Assembly (NCBI RefSeq): GCF_043641665.1
Contig: NC_092181.1
Span: forward strand, 17,583,463 to 17,647,462
Direction of reading: 5' to 3'
Length of the DNA: 64,000 nucleotides
Origin: Enoplosus armatus
Taxonomy: Eukaryota; Chordata; Actinopteri; Centrarchiformes; Enoplosidae
The position numbers and the translations under genes were made by a program. Positions 24,201 to 37,701 of this stretch are shown here, one piece after another. The notes under the pieces are model-generated. The model had not been told where the DNA came from. It did not search any database and worked only from the letters and a program-made list of their open reading frames with translations. Within the stretch, counting starts at the first letter, position 1. Each line of letters begins with the position of its first letter.

Positions 24201-27200
24201 AGAATAATTACTGTAAGTAGAATAATAATAATAAAGGAAGACTCCTATAGCTGCTTTAACTAAATGTTAGAGTTAATGTAATCTGTAAAATAATGTGCAG
24301 CTTTTCTTTTGCAGTTTGTGTGTCGCTGCTGCGGTGCATCTTCAGACCCGCACCCATTCACAGAATTCGTACATTATGTCTCAACCACTGCTTTATGGTG
24401 AGTACTTGATTTATTGCCATGGCTTTAAAAATGGGATACACAAAAAAATCAGGCCAGAGTGCTAATCCTGATTTAAATGTCAAAGTATTAAATAAGGTTG
24501 CTAGAAAATTATTTGATTGCAATTGTAAGCATCTTAGATCAATTTCCCTCCTGTCCTCCAACATTGAGTCTCTTAATAAATATTGTGTGTTTTCGCTGTT
24601 ACTGTTACCACATACAATATGACCATGCGTAATGCTAAAGTTGACCTATCTTTTTGGCACCTGATGAACAGATTAGCACACAAAAAAATCATTGTGTTTT
24701 GTATGACGCTTGAGCAAAGATTTTTGGGATTTAATCAAGTCATCGTATTACTTTGAGCTGCACCAAACATCTAAACACCCAGTGTTGATTATTATTGTTG
24801 GGTCTACCCTTTAATATTCCCAAAGGCTGACGATGCAAAATCGTTGTTTGGTCTCAAAATATTTGGGACTTTAATTCTTTTTTCAATTCAATGATCTACT
24901 ATTGATACAGTCTCTGTTTTTATGCACAGCCAACAGGTTGATCGCATGTTGGGGAAGAACGAGCGGCTCAGGTCAGACATGTTTGGAGAATTGCTGCAGG
25001 CAGCAAACAACACAGGTGACCTCCGAAGCTGCCCGGTATGTGATGTATTGTCAGTGTGCATTTTAATGTGATGTTTTTCTTAACAAATTAGACATCTTTA
25101 AAAAGTTGTGGCGCAATATCTTTCCCCGTTCTGCGGTTTTGTCAAAACATCTGTCTCAATTCAATGCTGATTCATTACAGTTCGCTAAAAATGAATAATT
25201 TAGCTGTCCAGCTGAACAGTTTTAATGTAAAATGGACACAAAAATGATTCTTGCAGCTACGCAGAGTACACTCTGTGCTTTGTGCTGTGACACTGCACTT
25301 GAAGCGGCCGGAAGGAGACGGTGCCAGACTAGTGTTAGGATATATATAGCAGTAAGGGCATATCCACTGTTTTTCTCTCATCTGTATTTGCTACCGCTGT
25401 CTTCCTCTTCAGTGTGTATCAGTGTGGTGAAGCTGAGTGCTCTGTTCCCATCACCCATTATTCTCTCAGAAATTGCGAGCTCCAGTATTGACTTAATGAT
25501 ACTGCTGTTGTGCAAATAATACATGCTTTCTGGCTCTTTTCCATCTTTGTAATTGTCCTTATTATGACATTTTGAAGTGGTGAGACACACAAATTCTATT
25601 TCAGTTTCGCCACAACCTACTACTCTGACATTTGGGGAAATTTTCTCATTTATTTATTGCTGAGACTTAAAAGAAAAAGATTGTGTTCAGTAGTGAGATT
25701 GTTCCAGCGGGTGTTTAGCCTACCTTAGCGCAAACACTGGAGGCAGGGGAAAACAAAACACATCTTCCAGCAACTCCATAATCGTGTTATTTACACATCT
25801 TAATATGTTTTATATGCTGCCCATTTTAGATTTTCATCTTTTGTCATCTGTCTTGTTGATTGTATTCCTGTATCTGTGTTTGTTGTTTTGTAAAGCACTT
25901 TGGTTTTGGAAAGTGCTACACAAATAAACAATATTAGTATTATAAGTATAAACGTATCACAAGCAAATCTAAGAATCTGCTGGGTTTTTATTCCGTTACA
26001 TAAGACAGTGATTTTGATTTAATGAATTGGGCCAAGCTGAAACAGAAACAGAAATAGAAATGCTGGCTGAAATGTCTCATGTTCTGTTTCTACACATCCT
26101 AAATACAGATGTACAGTTTGTAAATAAAACTGATTTTGAATTGACATTGGCTAGCTGTCTCCCCCTGCTTCCAGTCCTTAAGCTAAATGTAGGCTAAATA
26201 CAGTGACCTACCTCTGTCTTAAACACACATTGAAATTTGCATTGAAATCCTCATTTTACCAAAATGTATATACAGTCCCTAAAAATATTTAAAAATAACT
26301 GCTCAGCAAAAGCTCTTGTAATATCAACACTGAAAGTATAATTATTTTTGTCTTATAAATCCATCACTGAGAACTTAATGTTTTCCTTGTATGTACGTTG
26401 ATATTATTATGGACCATCATGTGTTTTTCTTCATATTCTGCAGAGCAACTGTGGTCAAAGTATCAAGATCCGCCGTGTGCTCATGAACTGTCCAGAGATT
26501 GTCACCATTGGATTTGTATGGGACGCTGAGCAGTCTGATCTTACGGACGATGTCATTCGGTCTCTTGGCCCACGTTTGAACCTGTGTGGGGTAAGAGTAC
26601 ACTAGAGTACACAGAGTGCACTAAAAATGACATAAATCCATCAATGATTCATGTACAAATGATCAGTTGTCAGCTATTTTATGACTTTTGTTGATGCTGG
26701 GGTCAGTGTGCTGTAATCTTCCAAAAAAAAGACTTCGACAGGGTATCAAAAACACACACATAGATTTTATATGATTTCATAGGATTTAGCATCTGCCAAA
26801 GAGCAGTATGTGGAGATCAAACTATTTGCTCTCTTTCAGCTTTTCAACCGTGTCACTGATGAAAATGCCAAACGGAGTGAGCTACATCTGGTGGGGATGA
26901 TCTGTTTTTCGAGTAAACATTACTCAGCCTTTGCCTATCACACCAAATCTTCAAAATGGATGTTTTTCGATGATGCTACTGTAAAGGAGGTTAGGAACTC
27001 TGCTATTAAGCTGCTTTATCCCATTTCAAAAGTCCACTACCTGTTAACTGTGTGTTACATGCTCTTATATCACACGTTCCCTTTTCCCCAGATTGGATCC
27101 AAATGGAAAGATGTTGCCTCTAAATGTATCAGAGGACATTTCCAGCCACTTCTTTTATTTTACGCCAATCCTGAGGGATCTCCAGTGTCTAATGAAGACG

Positions 27201-30200
27201 CTCCAAGACAAACCACCATGTGTCCTCGGTACAAAGCCCAAGTAAATGGTGACGCGACAGGTAAGACAATCCTCCAGTCATCATATTTTAGTTACGTAAT
27301 AAATTGTTTCTAATTGGTTGGCAGGTGCCAGTTAGAATTGTTGCTGGGACATCTTGACAATAGTTATAAATCCATACCATACAAAGTGTATTACAACAGG
27401 TAACAACAGCAGCATAACTTCACAGTTAGTTACAAGTTAATGCTACCAGTTATCCCCCACTTGTGAAATTGCTCCAATCAAAGGTTAAACTGACTACAAA
27501 CAAACTAGATGGAGATTTAAACACTTCCTTTTTCCTTTGAAAAGTGGCAACGGTAAAACTAAATAATCCACTCAAAATCCACTTTGCCTCCAGTTCATTA
27601 TTTTCTTATATCAGGACACCTTGTCATGGATTATTGTATTTAGACCACAGCCAGTTGCCTAATTACATTTGTAGATAAATCACTCATTACCTTTTGTTGA
27701 AAACGTTGGACTCCATGCATGACATGACAACACTGTCAAGCATAATCAAAGAGTTAATGACTCAGTTTTTCAGGGAATGAATTTAGAATTTGAGCTGAAT
27801 CCAGATAAACATAATCCACCATAAACTGTGCAGTCATGAAAACCATCTCTGTGAAGTTTGTTATTTTTCAAAAACTTGTTTATCCCATGCCTATTTGCCC
27901 ACAATTCAAATAGTATGTTGACTTTGTGTAAGATGATGTACAGTCTTTCACCACCTTGGAATAAATAATACTTCACTACCCCAACAAATTCCAGCTGTAC
28001 ATATTCATTTAGAACGGTGATGAGGCCATTACATCAGCACCCTAAAGTAGTATAAATACACCAATCAACATTAAGTAGTCCCTGTAGTAATGGTATAAAC
28101 ATTTTTCACATGCACTCTACCAAAGTGCCAGAAAACTATCCTAAAATGTAATTTTCTGGAGTATGTGAGCAGATTTTCCTATAGTCTCACTGTAACACAA
28201 ACAATAGTGCCCAAAGCATGAGGTAACACAAGGCAACAATATCCTTCTCAAAGGTGCACATTTACCTTATATTCATGTAAAAAAAAAGGGTTATATGGGT
28301 TATCTAACTGAACTTTCCACTTGGATATATACAATGTGTTTTTTCTAATAATAGAGGTTCACTGCTGCCAGACAGCAATCACAGAAATTAAGATTATCCT
28401 TTGTGATGTGCGAGGGGAACTTAAGGTGAAATGAAACTGCAGCATAGTGTGCTTAGTGTCAACGATTATGATAGGGATCCTGAATGTCAATCAATATCAA
28501 TTTATGTGATAATTTCATTTCCATGAATCCCCATCTAATATAGCATCTGAACATTTTTTATGAAAGTATCACGAAGGAAAATTAAACATCAAACAACGTC
28601 AGCACCTATGACAATAACAATTTCACTCCGCAAATTACAGTTATGGTTTGCACTGGGATTGCGAGAGTGCCGTTAAACCGCGGGGCAGAAAGATTGTCCT
28701 TCCCTGTGTGCTGGCTTGAACTTGACATGAGGATGATGCCTCTGTTGCACGCAGATTACCACCCACGCCTCCCTCCCTAATCCCTGCTCCGGTGGCCTAG
28801 CGCACTCATGCTCCTGCTCCACAGTTCTCACTCCTCCCCTAGCCATTTCCAATGTTTGCCTTCCAATGTTAATTTTTCTGCTTGGTGTTTTTGGCCATGG
28901 CGCCTTGCCTGTTTAGATGGATTGTTTTGCTTTAGTGTGGTGCCCAGACACTTTGACTGGCATGGGACTGGATTCTTGTTTTTATGAAAATAAGCGTAAG
29001 TGATTGATTTTTTATTTTTTTTATTTTAGAGTGAGATATGGCTCAGTTTGTTTATTATTATCTACATTGTATGACTTATTTACTTTTATCTCTTTTGTTA
29101 AAAGTAGTTTATATTGGGCTTTACTGAAGTACTGTTCATTTGCCCTGCAGTACATAGTATTATGTAATATCCACTCTTACAACTACAACTAACAAAGACA
29201 ACTGCCCTGCAGTGTTATACTGTACTTGCATTACTGAGCCTGAGAGTCTCTGTATAACTTCAGGCAACATGAAAATCCATAATACTACAGCTTACTCACT
29301 GCTGTTACTCACCACTGCTGTAACACCCAGCAGCCTCGCACGTGCACACAGCATTATGCATATTTTTACCTCACGTTTCAGAGAGGCTGTTTATTATACT
29401 GTTGTGTTATATTATGTTTTACTAGATCTTAACAAACATGTGGCACATCTTCTTGAAGTACACTGCAAATTGAATAAGGAAACAATGCTGCAGAAAGTGG
29501 TCTAACTAACATGCAGACAGGATGAGTTGCGAAGTAAATGTGAAAGACAGTGCAGCTGTTGGGTGAATGTGTTGATTTGGAGGCAGATGTCCGCAGTTCA
29601 CAGCATCTCTTTCTCAGAGTGACCTGCTTGCTACAGAGGCAAAGAATCACACCGTGGGGTTGGCAAATGTGGCAGCAGTGGTGTATTTTAACATGTTCTT
29701 TAGTAAGTTTTTTTTGGGGTAGCTTGGGTACCCTTCGTGGTCAGAGCCGACCCTGTTACCTCAAGCTAGGTACCTGCAGTGCACAACACAGTGTGAATTT
29801 GTTGATGGATAGATGCAGGGCTATCACATATGCTCTAACACCTCTGGTAAACCTCATATGTGGAAGAAAACCATGCTGTACCTGCTGAGATTTACTTACA
29901 TAAACAGTCATGTCACATCCTAATTGGTTGTTCATGCCCCATGATGCTTTATGCAGGTAAAGGGAATTTAGGGGCAAATAACAATTATTTACTATTTGCT
30001 TCACCGATGTCAGCTGTCAGAAAAGGTTACTTAAGAGCTCCAAAAGTTAAGAAACAGTTAAGAAACATCAAGTGCAATTTTCTACATTGTAGAGCAACCA
30101 CTCATCTGCCATTTCAATATATTTTGTTTCCTCAGTGAAACATCCCCTTGGCAGTCCTAACAAATTCCAGGAACCTTTGATGGAAAATTTGCAGAGGCCA

Positions 30201-33200
30201 AGTGAAACTTCAAAAAAGGACAGAGGGCATCGGAAAACGGACCAATCACAACACAAAGGTAAAGCACTGTGTCTGCATCATGGGTATAAGGGAAACACTG
30301 ATAATAGAGAGGCTAAAAACAAAGACATACAGGGACGAGCCAGTGTAGATAACTACTGTATGCCAGAGCATGTTTGAAATGGTCATTCTACAAATGATCC
30401 GTGTCCACTCTCTCTAGAGATGGCACATGCAAGATCTTTATCTCCTCCAGAAAATGGGTCGAGGCCTCCTGTGGACCAAAAGTTAAAAGGCTATCCACGC
30501 ACCGAGAAGTCATCAAACCATTCGAGCAGAGGATCTCAGGAGCCACGTGGACAGTCCTTCGGCACACAGGGTGGTGGGCATAGCCGGAGGAACAACTCTT
30601 CCCCAAGTCGCTATGATCAGGAGAGCTGCCAGGAGCAATGGGAAAGAGGTGGAAGTGAAGGAAGCCGCAATAAATCTAAGTCCACTTGGAGACCCATTCG
30701 GGAGGTGTTAAATGTGGACACGGTGCTGAACGAACTAGAGCAGCGCCGTCAACAGCAACATGACAGCCCGCGGCACAGTAAGCCTTCCTCCCAGGAAAGA
30801 GTGCACACCGAACAAAGCCGAGACCGTGAGCGGGAATATGTACGAACCAGAGAAGATCGGAAGCAGAAGTGTTTAATGACGATCTACGAGGATGAGCAGC
30901 GGCATGAGACCGAGAGCCACAGCTCTGTAGAGTCAGAGAGCCGGGCCAACCAACAGAGGGGCAGCAGACTTAAGAGTGGCCCCAAGACACTGCTGCGTAG
31001 TGATACCTGGACCATTCAAAGGACAGAGTCTGGCTATGAGAGCAGTGATCGACTCAGCAGTGGCTCTACCAATCCCGACTCACCTGGCATTGACGGCTTT
31101 ATCGTCAAAGACCAGAGATCAACACCAGAGGCACAGTTGCAAAGGTAAGAAACAACCCTGTATTGGTCAATGGACATTTTTTATATGGACAAATGGAGGC
31201 GTCACATTCAAGAAGTGGGAACATTACAAGGAAAATAAATCACCAAGTTATTCCTTAATAGAGACAATAGAGACATTTCTCCTTCCCATCATCCCATCCT
31301 GCACAGCTAGAGCTGTTAGTTTAGTTTGTTTTTTACAGTCAATGAAGATAATAAACACATGTAGGAAGAGAGTTTTATTAAACACTGCATGTTCACAAAA
31401 CTGTGTACTTAGATCATATATTGAAGTAGTTCGACAAATGTATTCCTGAAATGTACTGAACGTTACTGAGGGTATATGTAAAAGTATTCATGGCATAATT
31501 TGTCTTTAAATTAACTTAAATATCCAAGGATATAGTAATAATCAATTGATGATAAATGTCAGAGGTGTAATTATGTTATAAGTAGTTATTTAATTGCATT
31601 TTTGAATCCTTGGTAATGTACTTCACTAATCTACATTTATCTGGTTTATCATTTATCTGCACTTAAGGTGACTGTAAGAGGAACGGGTACCAGGAACTGC
31701 CGGTTATATTAGGCTTCTCAGCTTATTCATGAACATTCTTGTCATGTCATGTCCCCCTTAAATGCACATGATGCATGATTAGATATCCAAATTAAAGTTC
31801 AAATTTAATGGAAGTCTTTGAAATGATCAATCTTTTAAAGGCTTACTGTCATCAAATACAAAAAAGAATCAGTACCAACCAATACATGGGGCTCTACAAA
31901 AGGCCTTTTAAAACAACAGTAATGCAAATAAAATCTAATAAATCACATTTTCAGTTGTATTTGTCGTGTGCCTCTAAACACCGTGAAAGTTCGTTTGATT
32001 GTTGCTGTGCTGTTTACTAATTGACAAATCGTGGAAACATGATTGATTGGTTAAAAACATGCTTAGAATAATTTTAGTCTTGTATTTTCAGTCAGCTGCA
32101 CCAAAAAGGAGGCGATGCCAAGTCAAGTATAACGTCCTCACCTTCACACAATGGTGAGTTCCAAGATTTCAAGGGCCTCCTTAAGTTTTCCAGGAACAGT
32201 AGATGTTTTTGCTTGTAATAAATGCAGTGTGTGTGGTATAACCACAACCAAATGGCTAGTTGTAACTTGCTATTTGTAACTTTTGAGTCTTTATACGTCA
32301 TAAGTTTAGTGAATGTGGGCTTTACATTATGTAGTAACCACTGTGACACTGTGTATGTAACAGTTTCACATCGAGTCAACTTTAATAACCATATACCGAT
32401 AACATGAGAGTAAATGAGGATTGATTAATGTCTGGGTTGATTTCTGAGCTTGGACTAGCTTCTTTAACCTCTTCACCCAGTCGGCCCTGCACAGGCATTA
32501 ATCTGATGATAATCCCACAAAGCTCATTCAGATAGCACAGCTGGACATGGCTGCTGGCATTGTCATAAATATCTTTCTGTTTCATGCTGTTCTTTAGAGG
32601 GTGCTGCACTCGATACTTTATCGAGGCTATGTGCATCTAGAGCCAGTGTTTCCAACCAACAGCCAGAGCTTTTATCCTTGCATGGACCTCTCCAGGGCAA
32701 CAGCAAAGAAAAAAAAATGACACATCTATTTTTAAAGGGAAGGAATTCAGCACCACGCTGCCTCTCGCTGCGCTCGTGCACCGAGTGTGCGTGCTGACTG
32801 GTTCATCCAGCTGTGAGAAAGTCTAGTGAGATTAACACTCTGCTGCTGCCACCTTGTGTCCTGGGAGTTTCACAGTCAGATGTGCAGATGAGTTTGTCTC
32901 TGCTGTGTCTGCTTAGTCTCTACTATTACTACAGTCTATATTTACCATCTACTATCTACTATTCATTTTGCTTCATTGCTAGTGTGTGCGTGTATCTGCC
33001 TATTTCATAATTAGGGAAGAAGATTAGGGGTGAGTGAAAAAAACAAGCGTTTGCGCTCTGATATTAATCTCAGAATTCGGAGAAAAATAAATCTGAATTA
33101 TGAGATTAAAGTTTAAAATCTGCGATTTAGTAGAATTCTGACTTTATTCTCAGGATTCTGAATTCAATCTCAAAATTCGGAGAAAACAACTCACTAATCT

Positions 33201-35143
33201 CAGCTCTCAAATCTTTTTTTCGTCTTCCTCGTATTGATTTTTTTATGCCAAATGTCTTCTCATTTGTTGTGTTCTTGAGATTTTTATGTTCTGACATAGT
33301 TTCGAAGATTTCTATGTTCTTATTTTGTTATGATCAATTTTCCTGTCGTGCATAATTGTATATATGTGCATTTATACATGCTCTACATAATTTAACTCTA
33401 AAGGGAAGGAAAGGTCAGATAAAAATACATTACCTTTTGCACTAATTACAGTATGTAAATAGTTACTTGCCACAATAGAGCTTTCCAAAGGAAGACTGCT
33501 AAGCTTTGTATTTTATATATTTTCATTCTTTTTTACATTGTCCCCTTTTCTGTCACTATGTTTTGATCACCTTTGTTTTATATTTTATAGGTAAACATCA
33601 ACCCAAACCTCAGGGAAAGAACCATGACCAAGTTTCACATTCACATCTAAAGTGCAGTCCAAGTTCGAGGTAGTGCCCGTTATTATAAATTATATAAACT
33701 TGTTCCAATATGTACATATAATATAATTTCCGTCATTCTCTACAACACTTCTCTCTTGTAGACGGAAATCAAAGTACACTTCTAGTACCTCCAGAAAAGC
33801 AGTGTCTTCAGAGAGGGACTCCACGTGTTTAGATAACAGGCAGAGTGAGCAGCAGGAGCTGACAAACTGTAGAGGGCACACTGGAGAAAGTACAGCCCTG
33901 AGGCACATAACAAAAACCAGCAGCTCAGAATGGAACAGCTCCGACGATCTCGCTCTGTCTGAGCCCGAGGACAGAGAACCCACTTACCGCTCCAGCAGCA
34001 GTGAGGCCGTCGCCTCTGAATCCCAGTGTCCTCACATAACCCTGCCGTACCACCCTCCCAGCAGTGTGACCGCAGAACCTCTCCAACTGAACAATCAGCG
34101 TCAGCTCGGCCCGACAGGGTCGCCTCACCTTCGACCGACCCAGCGGATCTCTCCTCACCAGGGCGAAACAAGCCACGCCGTGTTTCGTCCGAGGATGCTT
34201 CAAGAACCCTTTCCATCGAGTCCTCGTCTTTCCACCACATCCTACGCCAGTCCTCACAGGAAGCCCGACATTTCCGGCCTCAGAACCTTCTCAGATGCAA
34301 GCTCCAAGTCGGGCTCGGACCCCGAGAGGAGCACCCCGTCATCATGTGAAAGTGAGGAAAGACTAACTGGATGCAGAGTGGAGCAGGCAGCGCCCGCTCA
34401 AGAGGTTTCTCTGACAACATACTTCACTGTGGATAACTGTATGACGGAAACATACCGTCTCAAGTACCACAACCAGAGGCCTCTTGTCCTCTCTGCCACG
34501 GTGCCACGGACAGTGGTTGTGACTGAGCGCAGAGACACCAGCCACACACTCCCCACTGACACATACTCACAAGATGTGCCAAAAGCCAGACCTGAAACAA
34601 GTAAGCCTCTCTGAAAACGCTTGCAAACCTGAATGCAGGGCTACCCATTATGACAATATACTGTATATACTGTGAGATGATATGAAGTCATCTGGTTGTT
34701 TTAGGCCATTGAGGACAATGTTGCAAATCAATCAGCAGGACTATTGTATTGCAAAATTACATTTTTGATGATTTCTGCATCAGTATAACAAAGTACCTTG
34801 ACTTGTCAGGTATTAAATGTGCTGCTAAAAACAGACACCTCTTTATTTTGAATCCATAAACAGTTTCTCAATTAGTTCTCAAGACAATATACTATTTCAC
34901 TATATATATATATAATCAAATATAAATCATATATCAATATCACAATATAAAAGTACATATTGGAAAAGACAAAATGACAGTACTCACTTGTTTTCTTGTG
35001 TAAATGTTCACACAGGGTGAATCCTAAAACAGTTTAAACAAGATTTTTCATTTTGTTTCTTTGCAGGCCATAATAGCAATAAACCCACTGCAAAATGGAA
35101 CCCAGTGACAGCCAAAGGACTGGATGAACGTGGTTTTTTATGA
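21283..35143 (+). CDS. usp53: Ubiquitin specific peptidase 53
   Basis: USP-fold protein of epithelial and cochlear junctions. Fifteen coding exons, all GT-AG and in phase: 21283-21426, 22840-22932, 23147-23281, 23982-24095, 24315-24397, 24930-25035, 26444-26590, 26840-26989, 27092-27260, 30136-30258, 30418-31144, 32092-32153, 33591-33669, 33762-34600 and 35067-35143, giving 1015 aa (human 1073). N-terminal USP domain about residues 30-350: Cys box [15 protein letters not shown] with Cys41, zinc-type pairs Cys165/Cys168 and Cys224/Cys228, His box KHYSAFAYH with His301, then SKWMFFDDA. The long Ser/Arg-rich tail carries [28 protein letters not shown] and [20 protein letters not shown], all characteristic of USP53. 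A small last exon adds [15 protein letters not shown]. The family was long called inactive, though to my knowledge K63-directed activity has since been reported; Cys and His are both present here. Start chosen because [12 protein letters not shown] aligns with the family N-terminus. Confidence 0.95.
21600..22590. repeat. Dispersed teleost repeat with repeated AGGTCA half-sites
   Basis: Lies in usp53 coding intron 1. It is made of recurring phrases such as 'aaaggtcaaaggtcactgtgacctc' and 'ggccataactcaagaat' (about 21794-22200) and ends near a 13-base perfect palindrome ACCGCCGGGCGGT at 22561-22573 followed by 'atttctag'. I recognise this as a common fish repeat; its class is not assigned. It has no coding capacity. 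Confidence 0.7.
25715..26199. repeat. Inverted pair of a teleost repeat
   Basis: 'ttagcctaccttagcg...aacactggaggcagggga' at 25715-25756 and the reverse complement of 26148-26199 ('ttagcctacatttagcttaaggactggaagcaggggg') are recognisable copies of the same fish repeat in opposite orientations. They lie inside the usp53 intron between the 24930-25035 and 26444-26590 exons. Confidence 0.6.
27261..30135 (+). other. Large usp53 intron
   Basis: Donor gtaaga at 27261 and acceptor ctcag at 30135. No exon or other gene recognised inside. It contains a TTACGTAA palindrome near 27292-27299. Confidence 0.7.
33055..33215. repeat. Degenerate 'AATTC-GA' unit repeat
   Basis: Inside the usp53 intron 32154-33590. 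Variants of 'attctgactttattctcag' and 'caatctcaaaattcggagaaaa' recur in both orientations, resembling a low-complexity dispersed fish repeat. No coding sequence. Confidence 0.45.
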
Positions 35144-37664
35144 GTGTTACTTGGTAAGGTTTGTTTACATGGATGGACGGTGGTCAGTAGAGTACTAACT
35201 GGATGCCAAAGAGTTTACAGAATGGAAATATGTTCTGAAGCCCGACATCTCCAAATTGAGTGGAATTTATTTATGCAAGCTTGTCACATAAAGTAAAACC
35301 TATTTGTAAATGCTGTTGCGTATTGTTTGACAGATTGTCAACTATCACGTGCTGCAAGAAGATTTTCTTTTAACCAAAAATCTGGACTGTTTTCAGTTTT
35401 GCACAAAGGGTTTTTGGGTCTTTATTATTCTTTTCATCACCTTATGTCAAGGCTAAAATGTTTTGTTTTTTTTATTTGTGCAGTAGTCCCGCAGAAATGA
35501 AGGTATGCTAATATACTGCAAGTAAGGCATGAGATATTAATATGAGCCACAGTTTGATCGATTATACCGTGGTCTGTACAGTTATTATAAAACAATGAAA
35601 GAAGGAAGTGTGAAGACAAATCGCAGACTATGATGTCATTCTACACGACAAAATAAAATCTACAGGCCAAAGGTTTGCATCATCATCAGCAGGTTTAAAG
35701 TAGCTCATTTATATATATACGCCTGTCAGAGGAGTAATATCTGGGCATCTTACCGACTTTATGCATCTTGAGGGCGTTAGGTCACCAGGGAACAGACATT
35801 GCACCATTTACGGATGTTCAGTTACTGATTTGTTTCAGCTGTTATCATATCAGTTATTTTACAACATTTATGTGTTAATGAATGACTGAGGGCTGCCCTG
35901 CACCAGTCAACCTGATTGGATGTAAAAATCTGGTGACAATGATTGTTAATTCATTGCTTCAAATGATTTCTCCATTTTCCTGGAAAATTATAGGCAGATT
36001 TCATGCCATCAGTCATAAGTACGTATAGAGACTAAGTGTATGTGCTGTGCTCAGTTTCTGGCAGTCTACGAATCCTACAATCTGTTGACTATGACATGTA
36101 GTTGCGGCAGCCCTCAGGTTATTCAGTGGGTCACTATATACTGTACGACCACGTCTCCTCGTGTATTCTACCTTCGACTGTGCTGGTTTCTTGTAATCCT
36201 TTTTTGTAACTCACAGTGATGTCAAATTGTATTTTTTCAGTCTTCCTTTTAAAGTAGAAAGACTTAAACAAGTCTGTATTTGCAGGTATTTTCATAATGA
36301 TGCCAATTTAATTAATATGTCTAATCTAATATTGAGCAACAACGCAACAATTATTCTTGTTCATAAAGACTAATGTTCTGAAACCTGCATGTGGCCTTTA
36401 CAAAGTCTTACTAGCTGTGTGTGCAGCATAAGCATGAGCATGATAATACTGGACTTTGAGTCCAACAAACATAAATTCTATTGGATTTGTAATAAAAACA
36501 ATTCATTAAATAGCTATTTGTAACCACACTTGATTTGACCTTTGACCTTTTTTAACACTTGAACGTTGTTCTCTTCCTCTTGCTCATGCAAGGACACATA
36601 CTTTTGATTATGTATCCATTGTAAATATAAACGTGATGCAAACAATACGCTAGAAAACAACCGACTGTCCAAGACATACTATGCATTCACTAAAAATTAC
36701 TTTGATATTACTTTAAAAGCAGATTTTGGTATTTTTAAGGCTTTGTATTCTGTACATCCGACATTCCTGAGAACACATACTAATCAGAGTGTTGTTCAAT
36801 TTTCAAATATTGGAAATATCAGTTTCCTTTTGTGCTCATTAGATTGCCAAGTATTTTCCTAAACATCTTGCCACATGTAAATTTATACTTACTTTGCACT
36901 TTTGTCTATCTACAATAACCTTTGTCCAGGTGTTTCTCAGCTACTCTAACCGCACACATTTACTCACTAACTTTGCTGTGTTTGTGTGTGTTATGTTTGT
37001 GCTGTCTGACACCAAAGGACGGTGTTTCAGAGATTTATGTAATCACACCTAAACTTGTAATTTGAGCATCTACTTGGGTTTGTCATGGTTTCATTTATTG
37101 ACACAGGTATTAAGAATTGCTTTAATTTAGCAGTCTAATGTTTCAAATAACATGAGGATGCCTTTACGCAAGTTGATTGTGCTGTAGTAATTATAAATCA
37201 TTCATTTTGCTGTTATTTTAAAATATCCAATATATTCACTGGATAAAGAAATACAAATTACTAAACTATTGGATTAGATGAAGCTCGCTCAGAGTATATT
37301 AACCAGATTATCTTAATGTTGTCTCACCTGCAAAGTGTTTTTCTGTGGTTTCTTACGTGACTAATGGTTATGTCATTTATTTACAGTATTTGTCCTGTTA
37401 TTTCATTATTTTCTGTATCTGTAAAACTAGGAACTGTATTGTTTTATCACAAGTTGTATTTTACATTCTGAACTTTGTGTCTTCAGTTGTATCAAGAGTG
37501 CCTTGACATTTTCAGTGGGACGTGTTTTGTTTTTTTCCCGAGTGAAACCACCGTTGAGGAATGAAGGCGATGAATGAAAGGGATGGAGGATGTCATGCAA
37601 AACTTTTGAATATGCAATGCTAATAGTGACATATCTGATGACACGCCTCTGTGTGCACCATTGG

Positions 37665-37701
<37 letters not shown>

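Noticed and set aside
30976..31449. 157-codon ORF overlapping the large usp53 exon
   Set aside because: It is in another frame of a well-supported coding exon and runs into the intron; out-of-frame shadow.
33782..34257. Long minus-strand ORFs opposite the usp53 exon 33762-34600
   Set aside because: Antisense shadows of a GC-richer coding exon; no conserved motifs or independent splice signals.
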